A stretch of DNA of 64,000 bases, taken from NCBI GenBank assembly GCA_965221465.1, contig OZ244892.1, forward strand, positions 3,410,001-3,474,000, read 5' to 3'. Positions within the stretch are counted from its first letter, which is position 1. The number at the start of each line of letters is the position of its first letter. Position numbers and translations under genes: made by a program. This DNA is from Azophilus sp965221465 (GTDB taxonomy: Bacteria > Pseudomonadota > Gammaproteobacteria > Pseudomonadales > Azotimanducaceae). Below, one piece after another: positions 1 through 9,276 of the stretch. The notes below the pieces were generated by a model. The model did not search any database and was not told the DNA's origin. It worked only from the letters and a program-made list of their open reading frames with translations.

Positions 1-185
1 CGTGCATACGGCTCGCCGAATGGCGCACCAGGCGGAGGTGCTTACCGCGACGATGGGCGCAAGCATGAGCCCAACCAGCGCCGGATACACGCACCGTACA
101 CCGGTTCTCTCCCAGCGGCTGTCAGGCGTTCCTTGGGCGTCGTCGTCCCGGCGCGCCGGGTTCGGAACTCGCATACGGAACACAC
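1..185 (+). repeat. Intergenic repeat family, copy A (left-truncated by window edge)
   Basis: This is the right-hand part of a repeat that recurs at 16356, 22690, 25385, 59470 and 63800. The window opens inside the inner inverted-repeat cassette. The right arm, ending ACCGGTTCTC, runs to about 109 and is followed by TCC and the outer segment (CAGCGG, then a GC-rich tail with CGCGCCGGGTTCGGA). Like copy F, it has a 12-bp insertion after GTGCAT that copies B, C and E lack. I regard the reading frames across it as incidental. Confidence 0.85.
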
Positions 186-294
186 GGCCGCGCCGGGCGA
201 GTTATCAACGCACAACATCTCCGGCGAGAGAACAACTGTCCGGGAATCGGGCCGGCCTGTGTTAGGGTGAGCCGTCGCGCTAGGAGGTGCCTGC

Positions 295-2340
295 ATGATT
301 CGCCCCATCGGCTTGTTCGTCTCGATCTGTATTGCCATGGTTGTATCGTATGGCTGCGAACGCGGCAGTGAAGGTGAGCCGGAGGCCGCGCAGCGGCCGG
401 CGCCGGACGATTCGATACCCATTCGGGCTGGGGCTTCGGCGGGGAGCGCAGTGCACTACACCGAAGAGCGGGAGCCGTGCCTCGACCATGCGCCGTTGCG
501 CAAGCCGCTGTTCGGCGATCTGCACGTACACACCAGCTTCTCCTTCGATGCGGCTGCCAACAGCATTGGCGCAACGCCTGCGGACGCGCACCGCTTCGCC
601 AGGGGCGAAGCCATCGATTTCTGGCCGCTCGACGAGAACGGCAAGCCGGCGGGAAAACACGCCATCGACCGGCCGCTGGATTTCCTGGCGGTGACCGATC
701 ATGGCGAGTTTCTCGGTGAACGCGCACTGTGCCGCACGCCGGGAAGCTCCAGCTACGACACCCCGTTCTGCACGGAGTACCGTCGGGATCAGCGCCAGGG
801 CATGGTCCTGCTCGGCCAGGTGATCACCACCGAGACGCCGGCTCGGATTGCGGAAGTTTGCGGCGAAGACGGAGCAGTCTGCCTGGCGGCGGCACAAGAG
901 CCCTGGCAACGCATGGCGGCAGCCGCCGAACAAGCCTACGATCGCACCTCCGAGTGCACCTTCACCAGCTTCGTGGGCTACGAATACACGGGTACGCCGG
1001 GTGTTTCCAACTATCATCGCAACGTGATCTTCCGCAACGGCAACGTGCCGGCGTTGCCGGTGTCGTACATTGACGCACCCATCGACAGCGAACTCTGGCG
1101 GCGGCTCGATGCGGTCTGCAACGATGCCGGGAATTGCAGCTACCTGACCATTCCGCACAACACCAATCTGGCCAATGGTCGGATGGCGCCGTACATGGGC
1201 ATCGAGGGGTCCGCGGAAGGCAAGCGCGCCTACGCATCGGTGCGCCTCGAACGCGAACCGATCGTCGAGATCTTCCAGCACAAGGGTGCGTCGGAGTGCA
1301 TCAACGGGCTCACCTCGGTACTGAGCGCGCCCGACGAGCTTTGCGATGTGGAGGCGGTGCGGGCGATCGGACGCGAGGAGAGATTTGCCGACGCGATCGT
1401 GATGGACGGCGAACTCGTCGTGCAACAGAGCAGCATGGTCACGGCAGAGTGCGACGGCGAGGTGGGCGAATTCGGCATGCTGGGTGCGGGCTGCGTCGAT
1501 GCGACGGATTTCGTCCGCTCGGCGCTGGCGGTCGGCCTCGAGGAGGAAATGGAGATCGGCCTGAATCCGGTAAAGCTCGGCATCATCGCCTCCACCGATA
1601 CCCACGCGGCCACGCCTGGCGCCGTCGCGGAATCCGACTTCCGAGGCGCCGTCACGGGCGAGGTGACACCCGCCGAACGCCTGCAACCCGGTCTTCTCAC
1701 ATCGGGGCTCGAGGGCAACCCCGGGGGCCTGGCCGGCGTGTGGTCGGTGGAGAATTCACGGGACGCGATCTTCGAAGCCATGCAGCGCCGCGAAGTGTTC
1801 GGCACCTCGGGGCCGCGCATCGCACCGCGCTTCTTCGCCGGCTGGGATTATGCAGAGGGGCTCTGCGACGACGAGAATCTGGTTGCCCAGGGCTATGCGG
1901 GAGGCGTGCCCATGGGAGGCGACCTGGGCGGCGCCCCATCGACCGGGGGCCAACCCGCCTTTATCGCCTTCGCAGCGCGTGACCCGGGTCAAGGCGCTGC
2001 AAACCTCGACCGGCTGCAACTGGTGAAGGGTTGGGTGGATGCCGAGGGGGCAATGCACAACTCCGTGCAAACCATCGCCGGCGCCGGCGAATCGCGGGCC
2101 GGGGCAGAGACGCTCTGTGCAGTGGTTCGCGACAACGAGTTCGACGCTTCGGTGCCGGCGTACTACTACCTGCGGGTGGCGGAAGTTCCTACGCGCCGGT
2201 GGAGCAGTTACGACTGCGAAGCCCTCGGCGCCGCGGCCCCGGCGCACTGCAGCGACGGCAGCATGCCCGACACGATCGTGGAAATGGCCTGGACATCGCC
2301 CATCTGGTACCGGCCGGAGGCACCGACCGCAGGCGAATGA
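295..2340 (+). CDS. DUF3604 family lipoprotein (PHP-like metal-site protein)
   Basis: This 681-residue protein starts with a lipoprotein-type signal: a hydrophobic stretch, then S-Y-G-C with the lipid-acceptor cysteine at residue 21. Mature sequence therefore probably sits on a membrane facing the periplasm. A PHP-like HxH motif (H77, H79 in GDLHVHTSFSFDA) and a second metal-type motif (TDHGEF, near 134-139) match the DUF3604 family, whose reaction is not established. A strong AGGAGG lies about 8 bases before the ATG and fixes the start. A paralogue without a lipobox lies at 9778-11766. The gene stands alone between repeat copy A and a convergent NIPSNAP gene. Confidence 0.85.
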   Translation: MIRPIGLFVSICIAMVVSYGCERGSEGEPEAAQRPAPDDSIPIRAGASAGSAVHYTEEREPCLDHAPLRKPLFGDLHVHTSFSFDAAANSIGATPADAHRFARGEAIDFWPLDENGKPAGKHAIDRPLDFLAVTDHGEFLGERALCRTPGSSSYDTPFCTEYRRDQRQGMVLLGQVITTETPARIAEVCGEDGAVCLAAAQEPWQRMAAAAEQAYDRTSECTFTSFVGYEYTGTPGVSNYHRNVIFRNGNVPALPVSYIDAPIDSELWRRLDAVCNDAGNCSYLTIPHNTNLANGRMAPYMGIEGSAEGKRAYASVRLEREPIVEIFQHKGASECINGLTSVLSAPDELCDVEAVRAIGREERFADAIVMDGELVVQQSSMVTAECDGEVGEFGMLGAGCVDATDFVRSALAVGLEEEMEIGLNPVKLGIIASTDTHAATPGAVAESDFRGAVTGEVTPAERLQPGLLTSGLEGNPGGLAGVWSVENSRDAIFEAMQRREVFGTSGPRIAPRFFAGWDYAEGLCDDENLVAQGYAGGVPMGGDLGGAPSTGGQPAFIAFAARDPGQGAANLDRLQLVKGWVDAEGAMHNSVQTIAGAGESRAGAETLCAVVRDNEFDASVPAYYYLRVAEVPTRRWSSYDCEALGAAAPAHCSDGSMPDTIVEMAWTSPIWYRPEAPTAGE

Positions 2341-2380
2341 CGGAAAGCGCGCCCGGTGGGTGAGGCCGCGCTCGACTCCA

Positions 2381-2701
2381 CTACTGGGCTACCGATTTCG
2401 GCGTCGGCACGACGCGCTGCACGCTGATCGACTCGCGGTCGATCAGATCGACGACGCGCGGGGCTATCTCGTTCTTCCAGGTGTCGCTGCCGTAGACATC
2501 GGCATAAAGGCGTTCCCGTTCCTCCTCGGACTCGAAGCGGCGCAGCCAGATATAGACCGAGTCGTCCTCCTCGCCGCGGAAACTGCCGGTGATGACCATG
2601 CCATGGGCTACCTGGAAGGGGATCAGGGTGCCTTCCATGTATTCGATCCATTCATCCATCTTGCCGGGGAGCACCTTGTATTGTCGAAGTTCGTAGAACA
2701 T
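2381..2701 (-). CDS. NIPSNAP family protein
   Basis: A 106-residue protein opening MFYELRQYKVLPGKMDEW, the typical beginning of a NIPSNAP dimeric alpha/beta-barrel (ferredoxin-like) domain. The rest follows the family: a hydrophobic strand around GMVITGSFRG, then a tryptophan-containing strand (VYIWLRRFESEEER). The family has no single established reaction in bacteria, and members are often linked to small-molecule metabolism. It converges with the DUF3604 gene, with 40 bases between stops, and has no evident operon partner. Confidence 0.85.
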   Translation of the reverse strand: MFYELRQYKVLPGKMDEWIEYMEGTLIPFQVAHGMVITGSFRGEEDDSVYIWLRRFESEEERERLYADVYGSDTWKNEIAPRVVDLIDRESISVQRVVPTPKSVAQ

Positions 2702-3025
2702 GGGGATTCCATTGATTGACGGCGAATGCGACGACTATAACAGCGTCCGACCTCGTCAATATTGACGTCTCGTTGGCGGACAGGGCCCTCGAACCTGACA
2801 AATGCGCTCGCGGTCATTGTAATCTCGCCGGGCCCGCATCCGTGACCAACTTTCGTCGCGAGGGCGTCGACGTTTCGTCGCTGAAGCAAAACGCGCCGTG
2901 TAAGCGCCGTCGCGCGAACTGGAATGCGTTGCAGGCATACTCGACAGCATGTCAAATCGGCCGGAATGCGCACAGCCGCTCTTGCGCGAGTGCATCGGCA
3001 TCCGCCTATGCATGCCGGACAGCGG
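2702..3025. other. Intergenic region holding a short repeat shared with 37123-37159
   Basis: I see no convincing gene in these 324 bases. Positions 2836-2872 match 37123-37159 at 32 of 37 bases without gaps (core ACTTTCGTCGCG). The second copy sits exactly at the broken 5' edge of a truncated ATPase gene. This may be a small dispersed repeat or the footprint of a past rearrangement. Confidence 0.5.
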
Positions 3026-3916
3026 TCAGTTTCCCTCGAGCTCTTCGATTCGCCTTGGCCAGGCGTCCTTCAGGAGGCGGGACAACGACCGGTCGGCGAG
3101 AACCCGCCCACCGGTCTGGCAACGGGCACAGTAGTTGCTTTCGTTTTCCGCATGCACGATTCGCTGTATCGGGGCGCCGCAAACCGGACAGGGTTGCCGG
3201 TACTTCCCGTGTGCGGCCATCTCGTCATGGAATGCGGTCACCTTGCCGGGAAAGGCATCGCCCGCCTTGGCGCGCAGGATGCCTGTCCAGCCGCGCAACG
3301 TCTTCCGGCAGGCATCGAACAGCCGTTTTCCGTCAGCGTCATCGACGTCCCGGGCGCGCTTGAAGGGCGACAGCCCGGCATGAAGCAGGATCTCGTCCGA
3401 GTACGCATTGCCTATGCCGGCAAAGATGCGCTGGTCGGTCAGCGTCCGTTTCAACGTGTGGTTCGAAGCGCCGAGCCGCTGCATGAAGTCCGGAAATTCG
3501 ATCTCCAGGACTTCCAGCCCGCCCGGGTCGAGTTGCGCGAGCGCCTTGCGGCCACTGACGAGCCGCAGCGAGGCCCGCTTCTTCTTGCTCGCCTCGGTGA
3601 AGATCAAGGTTCCGGAGGAAAAGTGGAACGCCGCCAGCCCGCCCCGTTTCGGCGGCGCCCGGCCCTCGGCATGCCATCGCAACCGTCCAGAGATCATGAG
3701 GTGGATGACGACAAAGAGTTCCTGTTCGAGTTCGAACACCAGTTGCTTGGCAATGCGGCGCAACCCCGTCACCCGAAGGCCGCGAACCTCGTCGATCGAC
3801 GGCGATACGGAACGCAGCACGAACGGGCTTGCCAGGCGGATGTCGAGCAACTGTTCGCCGACGACGCGCCGGTCGAGGTGTTCGATGTAGACAGTGAGGT
3901 CCGGCAATTCCGGCAT
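3026..3916 (-). CDS. Fpg/Nei family DNA glycosylase
   Basis: A 296-residue base-excision repair enzyme of the formamidopyrimidine-DNA glycosylase family. The start is placed at MPELPD because the amino-terminal proline is the catalytic nucleophile after methionine removal; the open frame continues upstream but without family similarity. Lys57 lies where Fpg has its conserved DNA-contacting lysine. The C-terminus carries the zinc finger: CPVC, then CARC followed by QTGGR, with the essential arginine. The opening PELPD and rather divergent body mean it could be a second Fpg-like enzyme rather than the housekeeping MutM. It likely acts on oxidised bases and uses beta,delta-elimination to cleave the strand. 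Confidence 0.88.
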   Translation of the reverse strand: MPELPDLTVYIEHLDRRVVGEQLLDIRLASPFVLRSVSPSIDEVRGLRVTGLRRIAKQLVFELEQELFVVIHLMISGRLRWHAEGRAPPKRGGLAAFHFSSGTLIFTEASKKKRASLRLVSGRKALAQLDPGGLEVLEIEFPDFMQRLGASNHTLKRTLTDQRIFAGIGNAYSDEILLHAGLSPFKRARDVDDADGKRLFDACRKTLRGWTGILRAKAGDAFPGKVTAFHDEMAAHGKYRQPCPVCGAPIQRIVHAENESNYCARCQTGGRVLADRSLSRLLKDAWPRRIEELEGN

Positions 3917-4132
3917 CGTGCATTCCCCCCTGCAATTGCATCGCCCGGTGCGGTACCCGAGAATGCTACCCCACCTGACCCATTGGCGGCTCGGGCGCGT
4001 TTCGCGGCCGCAGTCGGGTAGCAGCTCGAGACATGACCCCCAAAACCAATGCGACGAGCGTTGCATCGCGATACTCGACATGCTGACGCAAAGCTTGCCG
4101 TTGTTTGCAGGTCGCACCGACGGTGCGGCACC

Positions 4133-4516
4133 GTGAACCAAGGCACAGCCCGACGGCTCTGGGTGGCGGGGGGCGGTATCGCCCTCGGCATCGGTATCGT
4201 CGGCGTGGTCGTTCCGCTCTTGCCGACGACCCCGTTCCTGATCCTGGCCGCCTGGTGCTTTTCCAGGGGGTCGCGGCGTCTGCACGCCTGGCTCATCGAC
4301 CATCGCATCTTCGGCCCTCCCGTTCGAAACTGGCGGGAACACCGAGCGATTTCCAGAAGGGCGAAGCTCTCGGCGACGATCGCCATCGCCCTGATCTTCG
4401 CCGTGTCCCTCGTTCTCGAGGCGCCCCTGTGGGCACTCGTCCTGCAGGGGGTCATCCTTGCCAGCGTAGCTGTCTTCCTGCTGACCAGGCCGACACCTCC
4501 GAATTCCGCGGGTTGA
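4133..4516 (+). CDS. YbaN-family (DUF454) inner-membrane protein
   Basis: A 127-residue protein with three predicted membrane segments: about residues 10-30 (GGGIALGIGIVGVVVPLL), a short re-entrant stretch at PTTPFLILAAWCF, and 77-115. The signature GIVGVVVPLLPTTPFLILAAWCFSR is the hallmark of the YbaN/DUF454 family, whose function is unknown. A GTG at 4133 gives the usual family length; extending upstream adds only non-conserved sequence. It lies 20 bases before epmA on the same strand and may be co-transcribed with it. Confidence 0.85.
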   Translation: MNQGTARRLWVAGGGIALGIGIVGVVVPLLPTTPFLILAAWCFSRGSRRLHAWLIDHRIFGPPVRNWREHRAISRRAKLSATIAIALIFAVSLVLEAPLWALVLQGVILASVAVFLLTRPTPPNSAG

Positions 4517-4536
4517 GTGCAGCCGCCTGCCGTCCC

Positions 4537-5379
4537 ATGGAACCCTGGGAGCCCACCTGCACCATCGAGACGCTCCGTGCCCGCGCCGGCATCCTGGGCG
4601 CGATTCGCCGGTTCTTCGCAGAACGCGACGTCGTCGAAGTGCAGACCCCCACCCTGGGCCTGGCTTCGGTTTCCGACGCGGAAATCGAAAGCCTTCGCAC
4701 TACCGGGGGCAAATTCCTCCAGACGTCGCCCGAGTACTACATGAAACGGCTGCTGGCAGCGGGCGCGCCATCGATCTTCCAGATCGGCCCTGCCTACCGG
4801 GCGGGCGAATCCGGGCGCCTCCATCTCACCGAATTCACCCTGGTCGAGTGGTACCGGCCCGGTTTCGACGACGAAGCCCTGATGGTGGAGGTTGCCGACC
4901 TGGTGGATTCGATTCTCGGGCCGGAACCCTATGGCCGTCGAACCCATGCGGAGCTTCTGGCAATGCAGCCGGACACCGCGAAAGACTCGGATCTGCGGTT
5001 TATCGAAGCGCTGGAAAACCTTGCCGAGAGCCGGGTCTTCATCACCGCCTACCCGGCGGAACAGGCCGCCCTGGCACGCCTGCGGACGGACGACCCCGCA
5101 ATCGCGGCCCGGTTCGAACTGGTTGTCGCCGGATTGGAACTGGCCAACGGCTACCATGAACTGACGAATGCGGAAGAGTTGCGCGCACGCATCCGGCGGG
5201 ACAACCGTCGCCGGCGGCAGGCGGGAAAGCCGGAAATCGAGCCGGACGAACGCCTGCTGGCAGCGATGCGGCACGGCCTGCCGGATTGCGCCGGCGTAGC
5301 GCTGGGGCTCGACCGGCTGGTCATGCTGGCGCTCGGCGCGTCGAACATTCGGGAGGTGGTGCCATTTGCCCGGTGCTGA
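4537..5379 (+). CDS. epmA: Elongation factor P--(R)-beta-lysine ligase EpmA
   Basis: A 280-residue stand-alone class II lysyl-tRNA-synthetase-like catalytic core without an anticodon-binding domain, as in EpmA (GenX/PoxA). It attaches beta-lysine to the conserved lysine of elongation factor P, which helps ribosomes pass polyproline stretches. Class II motif 2 appears as the FQIGPAYRAGESGRLH region, with HLTEFTLVEWYR following. Motif 3 is GVALGLDRLVMLALG near the C-terminus. The ATG at 4537 begins MEPWEPTCTIETLRARA, the family's usual opening. The partners epmB and efp are not in this window. Confidence 0.92.
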   Translation: MEPWEPTCTIETLRARAGILGAIRRFFAERDVVEVQTPTLGLASVSDAEIESLRTTGGKFLQTSPEYYMKRLLAAGAPSIFQIGPAYRAGESGRLHLTEFTLVEWYRPGFDDEALMVEVADLVDSILGPEPYGRRTHAELLAMQPDTAKDSDLRFIEALENLAESRVFITAYPAEQAALARLRTDDPAIAARFELVVAGLELANGYHELTNAEELRARIRRDNRRRRQAGKPEIEPDERLLAAMRHGLPDCAGVALGLDRLVMLALGASNIREVVPFARC

Positions 5380-5620
5380 GCGAAACCCGCCAGAACCCCC
5401 TTCCGCCGATGCGCTGAATCCGCTTGACGGCAGCAATCAAGGCACTACACTTGCCAATCGGAAGCGGAGACGACGCTTCCGCCCAACCGCATCCAAGTTC
5501 ACTACCCCTCAGTCTGTCCCTTGCAATAGACCCTGGAAACAGCACCGAAAGGTGTGCGAATTGGATCGGCATCCCGCGCAATTTCGCGCCGATCGTTACC
5601 AACGAGAGCAAACAGTTGCC

Positions 5621-6886
5621 ATGCCTACGTATCTGAAAGACCTCAAGAGCAAACCGGTCGTGGAGCTGGTCGATCTGGCTCGCGAGCACGGTCTCGAGAA
5701 CCTGGCCCGCTCCCGCAAGCAGGAAGTCATCGCGGCCATGGTGCGCAAGCTCGCCAAGGCAGGGGAAGACATCTTCGGCGAGGGCACACTGGAGATTCTC
5801 CAGGACGGGTTCGGGTTTCTGCGTTCCGCCGACAGTTCCTATCTCGCCGGCCCCGACGACATCTACGTCTCCCCAAGCCAGATCCGCCGCTTCAACCTGA
5901 GAACCGGCGACAGTCTGGCCGGCAAGATCCGCCCGCCCAAGGACGGCGAGCGCTATTTCGCCATGCTGAAGGTCGACGAGATCAATTTCAGCGAGCCGAA
6001 TTCCAAGAAACACAAGCTGCTGTTCGAAAACCTGACGCCCCTGTTTCCGAACCAGCGGCTGGGGCTCGAGCGCGGCAACGGCAGCACCGAAGACATCACC
6101 GCCCGCATCATCGACCTGATCGCGCCCATCGGCCGGGGTCAGCGAGGCCTGATCGTCTCGCCGCCCAAGGCGGGCAAGACCCTGGTGTTGCAGAACATCG
6201 CCCAGTCGATCACCCACAACGACCCGGAAGTGGTGCTGATCGTGCTGCTCATCGACGAGCGGCCCGAGGAAGTCACGGAAATGCAGCGCTCCGTGCGCGG
6301 CGAGGTGGTCGCGAGCACGTTCGACGAGCCGCCCACCCGCCACGTGCAGGTGGCCGAAATGGTGATCGAGAAAGCCAAGCGCCTGGTGGAGCACCAGCGT
6401 GACGTGGTGATTCTGCTCGATTCCATCACCCGTCTCGCCCGTGCCTACAACACCATCGTGCCGTCGTCGGGCAAGGTGCTGACCGGCGGTGTCGACGCCC
6501 ATGCCCTGGAGCGCCCGAAGCGCTTCTTCGGCGCCGCCCGCAACATCGAGGAAGGCGGCAGCCTGACCATCGTCGCCACGTCGCTGATCGACACCGGCTC
6601 GAAGATGGACGAGGTCATCTACGAGGAGTTCAAGGGCACCGGCAATCAGGAACTGCACCTCGAGCGCAAGATCGCCGAGAAGCGCGTTTACCCGGCCATC
6701 AACATCCGCCGCTCCGGGACGCGCCGGGAAGAACTGCTGATGAGCGAAGAGGAACTGCAGCGCGTCTGGATTCTGCGCAAGATACTGCACGACATGGACG
6801 ACCTGGTCGCCATCGAATTCCTGATCGACAAGCTCAAGGACACCAAGACCAACGCCGAGTTCTTCAACTCGATGCGAGCGCGCTAA
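5621..6886 (+). CDS. rho: Transcription termination factor Rho
   Basis: A 421-residue hexameric RNA helicase, close to the usual gammaproteobacterial length. Residues 1-45 form the Rho N-terminal helical domain, and 50-125 the RNA-binding cold-shock-like fold (GFGFLRS). The ATPase core follows, with Walker A PPKAGKT at 181-187 and the Q-loop/R-loop region around SGKVLTGGVDAHAL. It ends unresolved transcripts by translocating on unstructured C-rich RNA. About 240 bases separate it from epmA; Rho leaders are usually autoregulated, but I see no defined element here. Confidence 0.98.
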   Translation: MPTYLKDLKSKPVVELVDLAREHGLENLARSRKQEVIAAMVRKLAKAGEDIFGEGTLEILQDGFGFLRSADSSYLAGPDDIYVSPSQIRRFNLRTGDSLAGKIRPPKDGERYFAMLKVDEINFSEPNSKKHKLLFENLTPLFPNQRLGLERGNGSTEDITARIIDLIAPIGRGQRGLIVSPPKAGKTLVLQNIAQSITHNDPEVVLIVLLIDERPEEVTEMQRSVRGEVVASTFDEPPTRHVQVAEMVIEKAKRLVEHQRDVVILLDSITRLARAYNTIVPSSGKVLTGGVDAHALERPKRFFGAARNIEEGGSLTIVATSLIDTGSKMDEVIYEEFKGTGNQELHLERKIAEKRVYPAINIRRSGTRREELLMSEEELQRVWILRKILHDMDDLVAIEFLIDKLKDTKTNAEFFNSMRAR

Positions 6887-7116
6887 CGCGACCTGCTTCC
6901 CGACAGGCCGCACCGAAACCGGCAGGAACGGCGAACGGCACCCGATTCTCAAAAGCGGTAACGTACACTTGCTTTGCGGATAGCCGAAGCCCCACTTCGG
7001 CAGGGTGCCTTACGTCGAACAAGGTCACGCTGTCGGGAGTGCCGAAAGTTGAGCGCTGCGAATTCTCCTGGCGCCGGCCGTACTCCGGCAACGACCGCGA
7101 GATGGAGGTTGGTTTC

Positions 7117-7989
7117 ATGAAAACAGGGCTCGCCTTTGCAAGCAGCGTCGGCATCGACGGGGACTCGGCGCTGGAAATCTGCAGGCGCGCCGAAGCGGTG
7201 GGATTCGAGTCCGTCTGGGGCGGCGAGCACGTGGTGATGCCCGACTCCATTGCCTCAAAATACCCCTATAGTCCCGACGGCAAGGTTCCCGCCGAATCGG
7301 ACACACCCATCCCCGACCCCCTGATCTGGCTGGCCTTCGTCGGTGCGGCAGCGCCGACACTGAGGCTTGGAACCTGCATTCTGATCGTGCCGCTGCGCAG
7401 CCCGCTGGTGCTCGCCAAGGAACTGGCAACCCTGGACCTGCTGACCGGCGGACGGGTTGAACTGGGGCTCGGCATCGGCTGGCTGAAAGAGGAGTTCGAA
7501 GCCCTGGGCGTCCCATGGGAGCGCCGGGGCGCCCGCAACGACGAGTACATCGCCGCCATGCGCGCGCTCTGGGCCGAGCCCCACGCGGAATTTCACGGCG
7601 AATTCGTCGACTTCGCGCCGGCAACCTGCAGCCCGAGGCCGGTCAACGGCACCATTCCCATACTGGTCGGCGGAGATACGGAACCCGCCCTGCGTCGGGC
7701 CGCTCGCATCGCCGACGGCTACTTTCCAGGCGAGCTCGACGCCGAACGCCTCGGTGCGCTGATTGCCCGGGTGCGCCAGGCCGCCGAAGCACAGGGCCGT
7801 GACCCCGACAGCATCGAGATCAATGCGATTTTCGGCGCCCAGATGGCCGATCCGGAGGCCGGTGTGGAGCAGATGCGCTCCCTGGGCGTCGGCCGCATCA
7901 TGATTCCGGCATTCTTTTTTGCCGGCCCCGGCGGCCTCGACCGCCTGAGCGAGTTCGGTGAGCGGATCGTTCCCCTGACCCGCGATTAA
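7117..7989 (+). CDS. LLM-class (luciferase-like) flavin- or F420-dependent oxidoreductase
   Basis: A 290-residue single-domain TIM-barrel oxidoreductase. It has the features of the bacterial luciferase-like monooxygenase family: a FESVWGGEHVV strand-helix turn, the substrate-side loop ending in PDPLIWLAFVGAAAPTLRLGTCI, the ELGLGIGWLKEEFEALG motif and IPILVGGDTEPALRRAARIADGY. The pattern resembles the TIGR03619 'Rv2161c-like' subfamily annotated as F420-dependent, although F420 use by this organism is not shown. GGAGG precedes the ATG at 7117 with suitable spacing, which makes it preferable to the ATG at 7102. The substrate is unknown. Confidence 0.85.
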   Translation: MKTGLAFASSVGIDGDSALEICRRAEAVGFESVWGGEHVVMPDSIASKYPYSPDGKVPAESDTPIPDPLIWLAFVGAAAPTLRLGTCILIVPLRSPLVLAKELATLDLLTGGRVELGLGIGWLKEEFEALGVPWERRGARNDEYIAAMRALWAEPHAEFHGEFVDFAPATCSPRPVNGTIPILVGGDTEPALRRAARIADGYFPGELDAERLGALIARVRQAAEAQGRDPDSIEINAIFGAQMADPEAGVEQMRSLGVGRIMIPAFFFAGPGGLDRLSEFGERIVPLTRD

Positions 7990-8124
7990 ACCTGCACGCG
8001 GTGGCGCCGATAGGATGCCGGCTAGTCGTTCGACCCAGCGGTGTTGGCCAGACCCGAATTGGCGTTAAGCAGGCCGACTGGGCAAACTGCGTCTCCGTTG
8101 AAAGCGTGAAGATCCAAGCATCAC

Positions 8125-8490
8125 ATGCCAACACAAACGAACAACAGCGGCGCCAACAAGTCGGCCAAGACGCAGCCACCGAATCCTGGCGGCGAAGTTG
8201 CTGTCTACGAAACACCCGACGGCGAAGTACGCGTCGATGTGCGCCTGGAGCAGGAAACGGTGTGGCTCTCGCAGCGGGATATGGGGACCGTGTTCGGAAC
8301 CACACCGGAGAACATTCTCATGCACTTGCGGAATGTGTGCTCCAGCGGCGAATTGGAAGCCGAGGCAACTACTAAGGATTTCTTAGTAGTTCGAACCGAG
8401 GGGCGGCGGCAGGTGCGCCGTCGGGTGAAACACTACAACGTTGAGGCGATCCTCGCATGCCGAGGATCAAGCCGTCGGACGCCAATATGA
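8125..8490 (+). pseudogene. RhuM-family virulence protein, truncated
   Basis: The first about 110 residues follow the N-terminal half of RhuM-type proteins: an E-V-A-V-Y-x-T-x-D-G-E strand, then TVWLSQRDMGTVFGTTPENILMHL and the KHYNVEAILA region. Normal family members continue with VGYRV and another 150-200 residues. Here the frame breaks right after EAILA and the continuation is missing. A perfect 10-bp inverted repeat interrupts the coding region at 8367-8391. RhuM genes are common on mobile and accessory DNA, and this one lies beside a toxin-antitoxin pair. Confidence 0.75.
8367..8391. repeat. Perfect 10-bp inverted repeat inside the RhuM fragment
   Basis: AACTACTAAG at 8367-8376 is mirrored exactly by CTTAGTAGTT at 8382-8391 with a five-base loop. 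It lies within coding sequence, at the codons for the T-T-K-D-F-L-V-V segment, and is clearly more AT-rich than its surroundings. Confidence 0.8.
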
Positions 8491-8583
8491 GAACTGCTGT
8501 GGCGGTGCTCGAATGGACCGGGACGGGTCGACTATTGTATGTTTTTGGCTCCATCGTCGATCGCCAGCAGCGGGGGGCGGCCC

Positions 8584-9276
8584 ATGACCGGACAACAGCC
8601 GAAAACCAACGATCCCCGAGAACTTCCGGCGTATTCAATCTCGGAAGCTGCTCATTACCTTTCTGTGCCCGCGTCGACCATTCGCTACTGGTCGGTGGGT
8701 CGAGCCTCATATGAGCCCCTGATCGATGTACCCTCGAGCGCGCCGACGCTGCTCTCCTTCCTGAACCTCACCGAGCTTCACGTGCTGGCCGCCATCCGGC
8801 GTGAGCACGAGGTGAAGATGCCGAGCGTTCGCAAGGCCATTCAGTACCTGGTAGCGCATGCGCACGGAGCGCTGGGAACACGCCATCCACTCATCAGCCA
8901 CGACTTGGAGACGGATGGGCTGGATCTGTTCATCGAACGGTACGGGCAATTGATCAACATCAGCCGGGCGGGTCAAATCGCCATGCGACAGGTAATCAAC
9001 GCAGCGCTTCGCCGAATCGTTCGCGACGGCTCCGGCGTACCGATCAAGCTCCATCCATTCACCCGCAACGCCATGGAGAAAACTCCAGCGATGATCGTCA
9101 TAGACCCCAGGCTTTCCGCCGGACGTCCTGTCATTGCTGGCACCGGCTTAGCCACCCAGCTCATCGCTGAACGCTACAAGGCCGGTGAATCGATCACGGA
9201 CCTGGCGCAGGACTATGAGCGCGAAAACGCAGAAATCGAAGAAGCGATCCGCTGCGAACTCCAAGCAGCCGCCTGA
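8584..9276 (+). CDS. DUF433 antitoxin with MerR-like N-terminal helix-turn-helix
   Basis: This 230-residue protein is the likely antitoxin and autorepressor of a type II pair. Residues 15-40 (AYSISEAAHYLSVPASTIRYW) look like a MerR/excisionase-type helix-turn-helix. The C-terminus carries a DUF433 domain: VIDPRLSAGRPVIAGTGLATQLI, then the AGESITDLAQDYERENAEIEEAIR helix pair. DUF433 proteins are regularly encoded just upstream of PIN-like or DUF5615 toxins. Here the downstream toxin gene overlaps by 62 bases. The start at ATG 8584 is chosen because upstream sequence is out of character. Confidence 0.82.
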   Translation: MTGQQPKTNDPRELPAYSISEAAHYLSVPASTIRYWSVGRASYEPLIDVPSSAPTLLSFLNLTELHVLAAIRREHEVKMPSVRKAIQYLVAHAHGALGTRHPLISHDLETDGLDLFIERYGQLINISRAGQIAMRQVINAALRRIVRDGSGVPIKLHPFTRNAMEKTPAMIVIDPRLSAGRPVIAGTGLATQLIAERYKAGESITDLAQDYERENAEIEEAIRCELQAAA

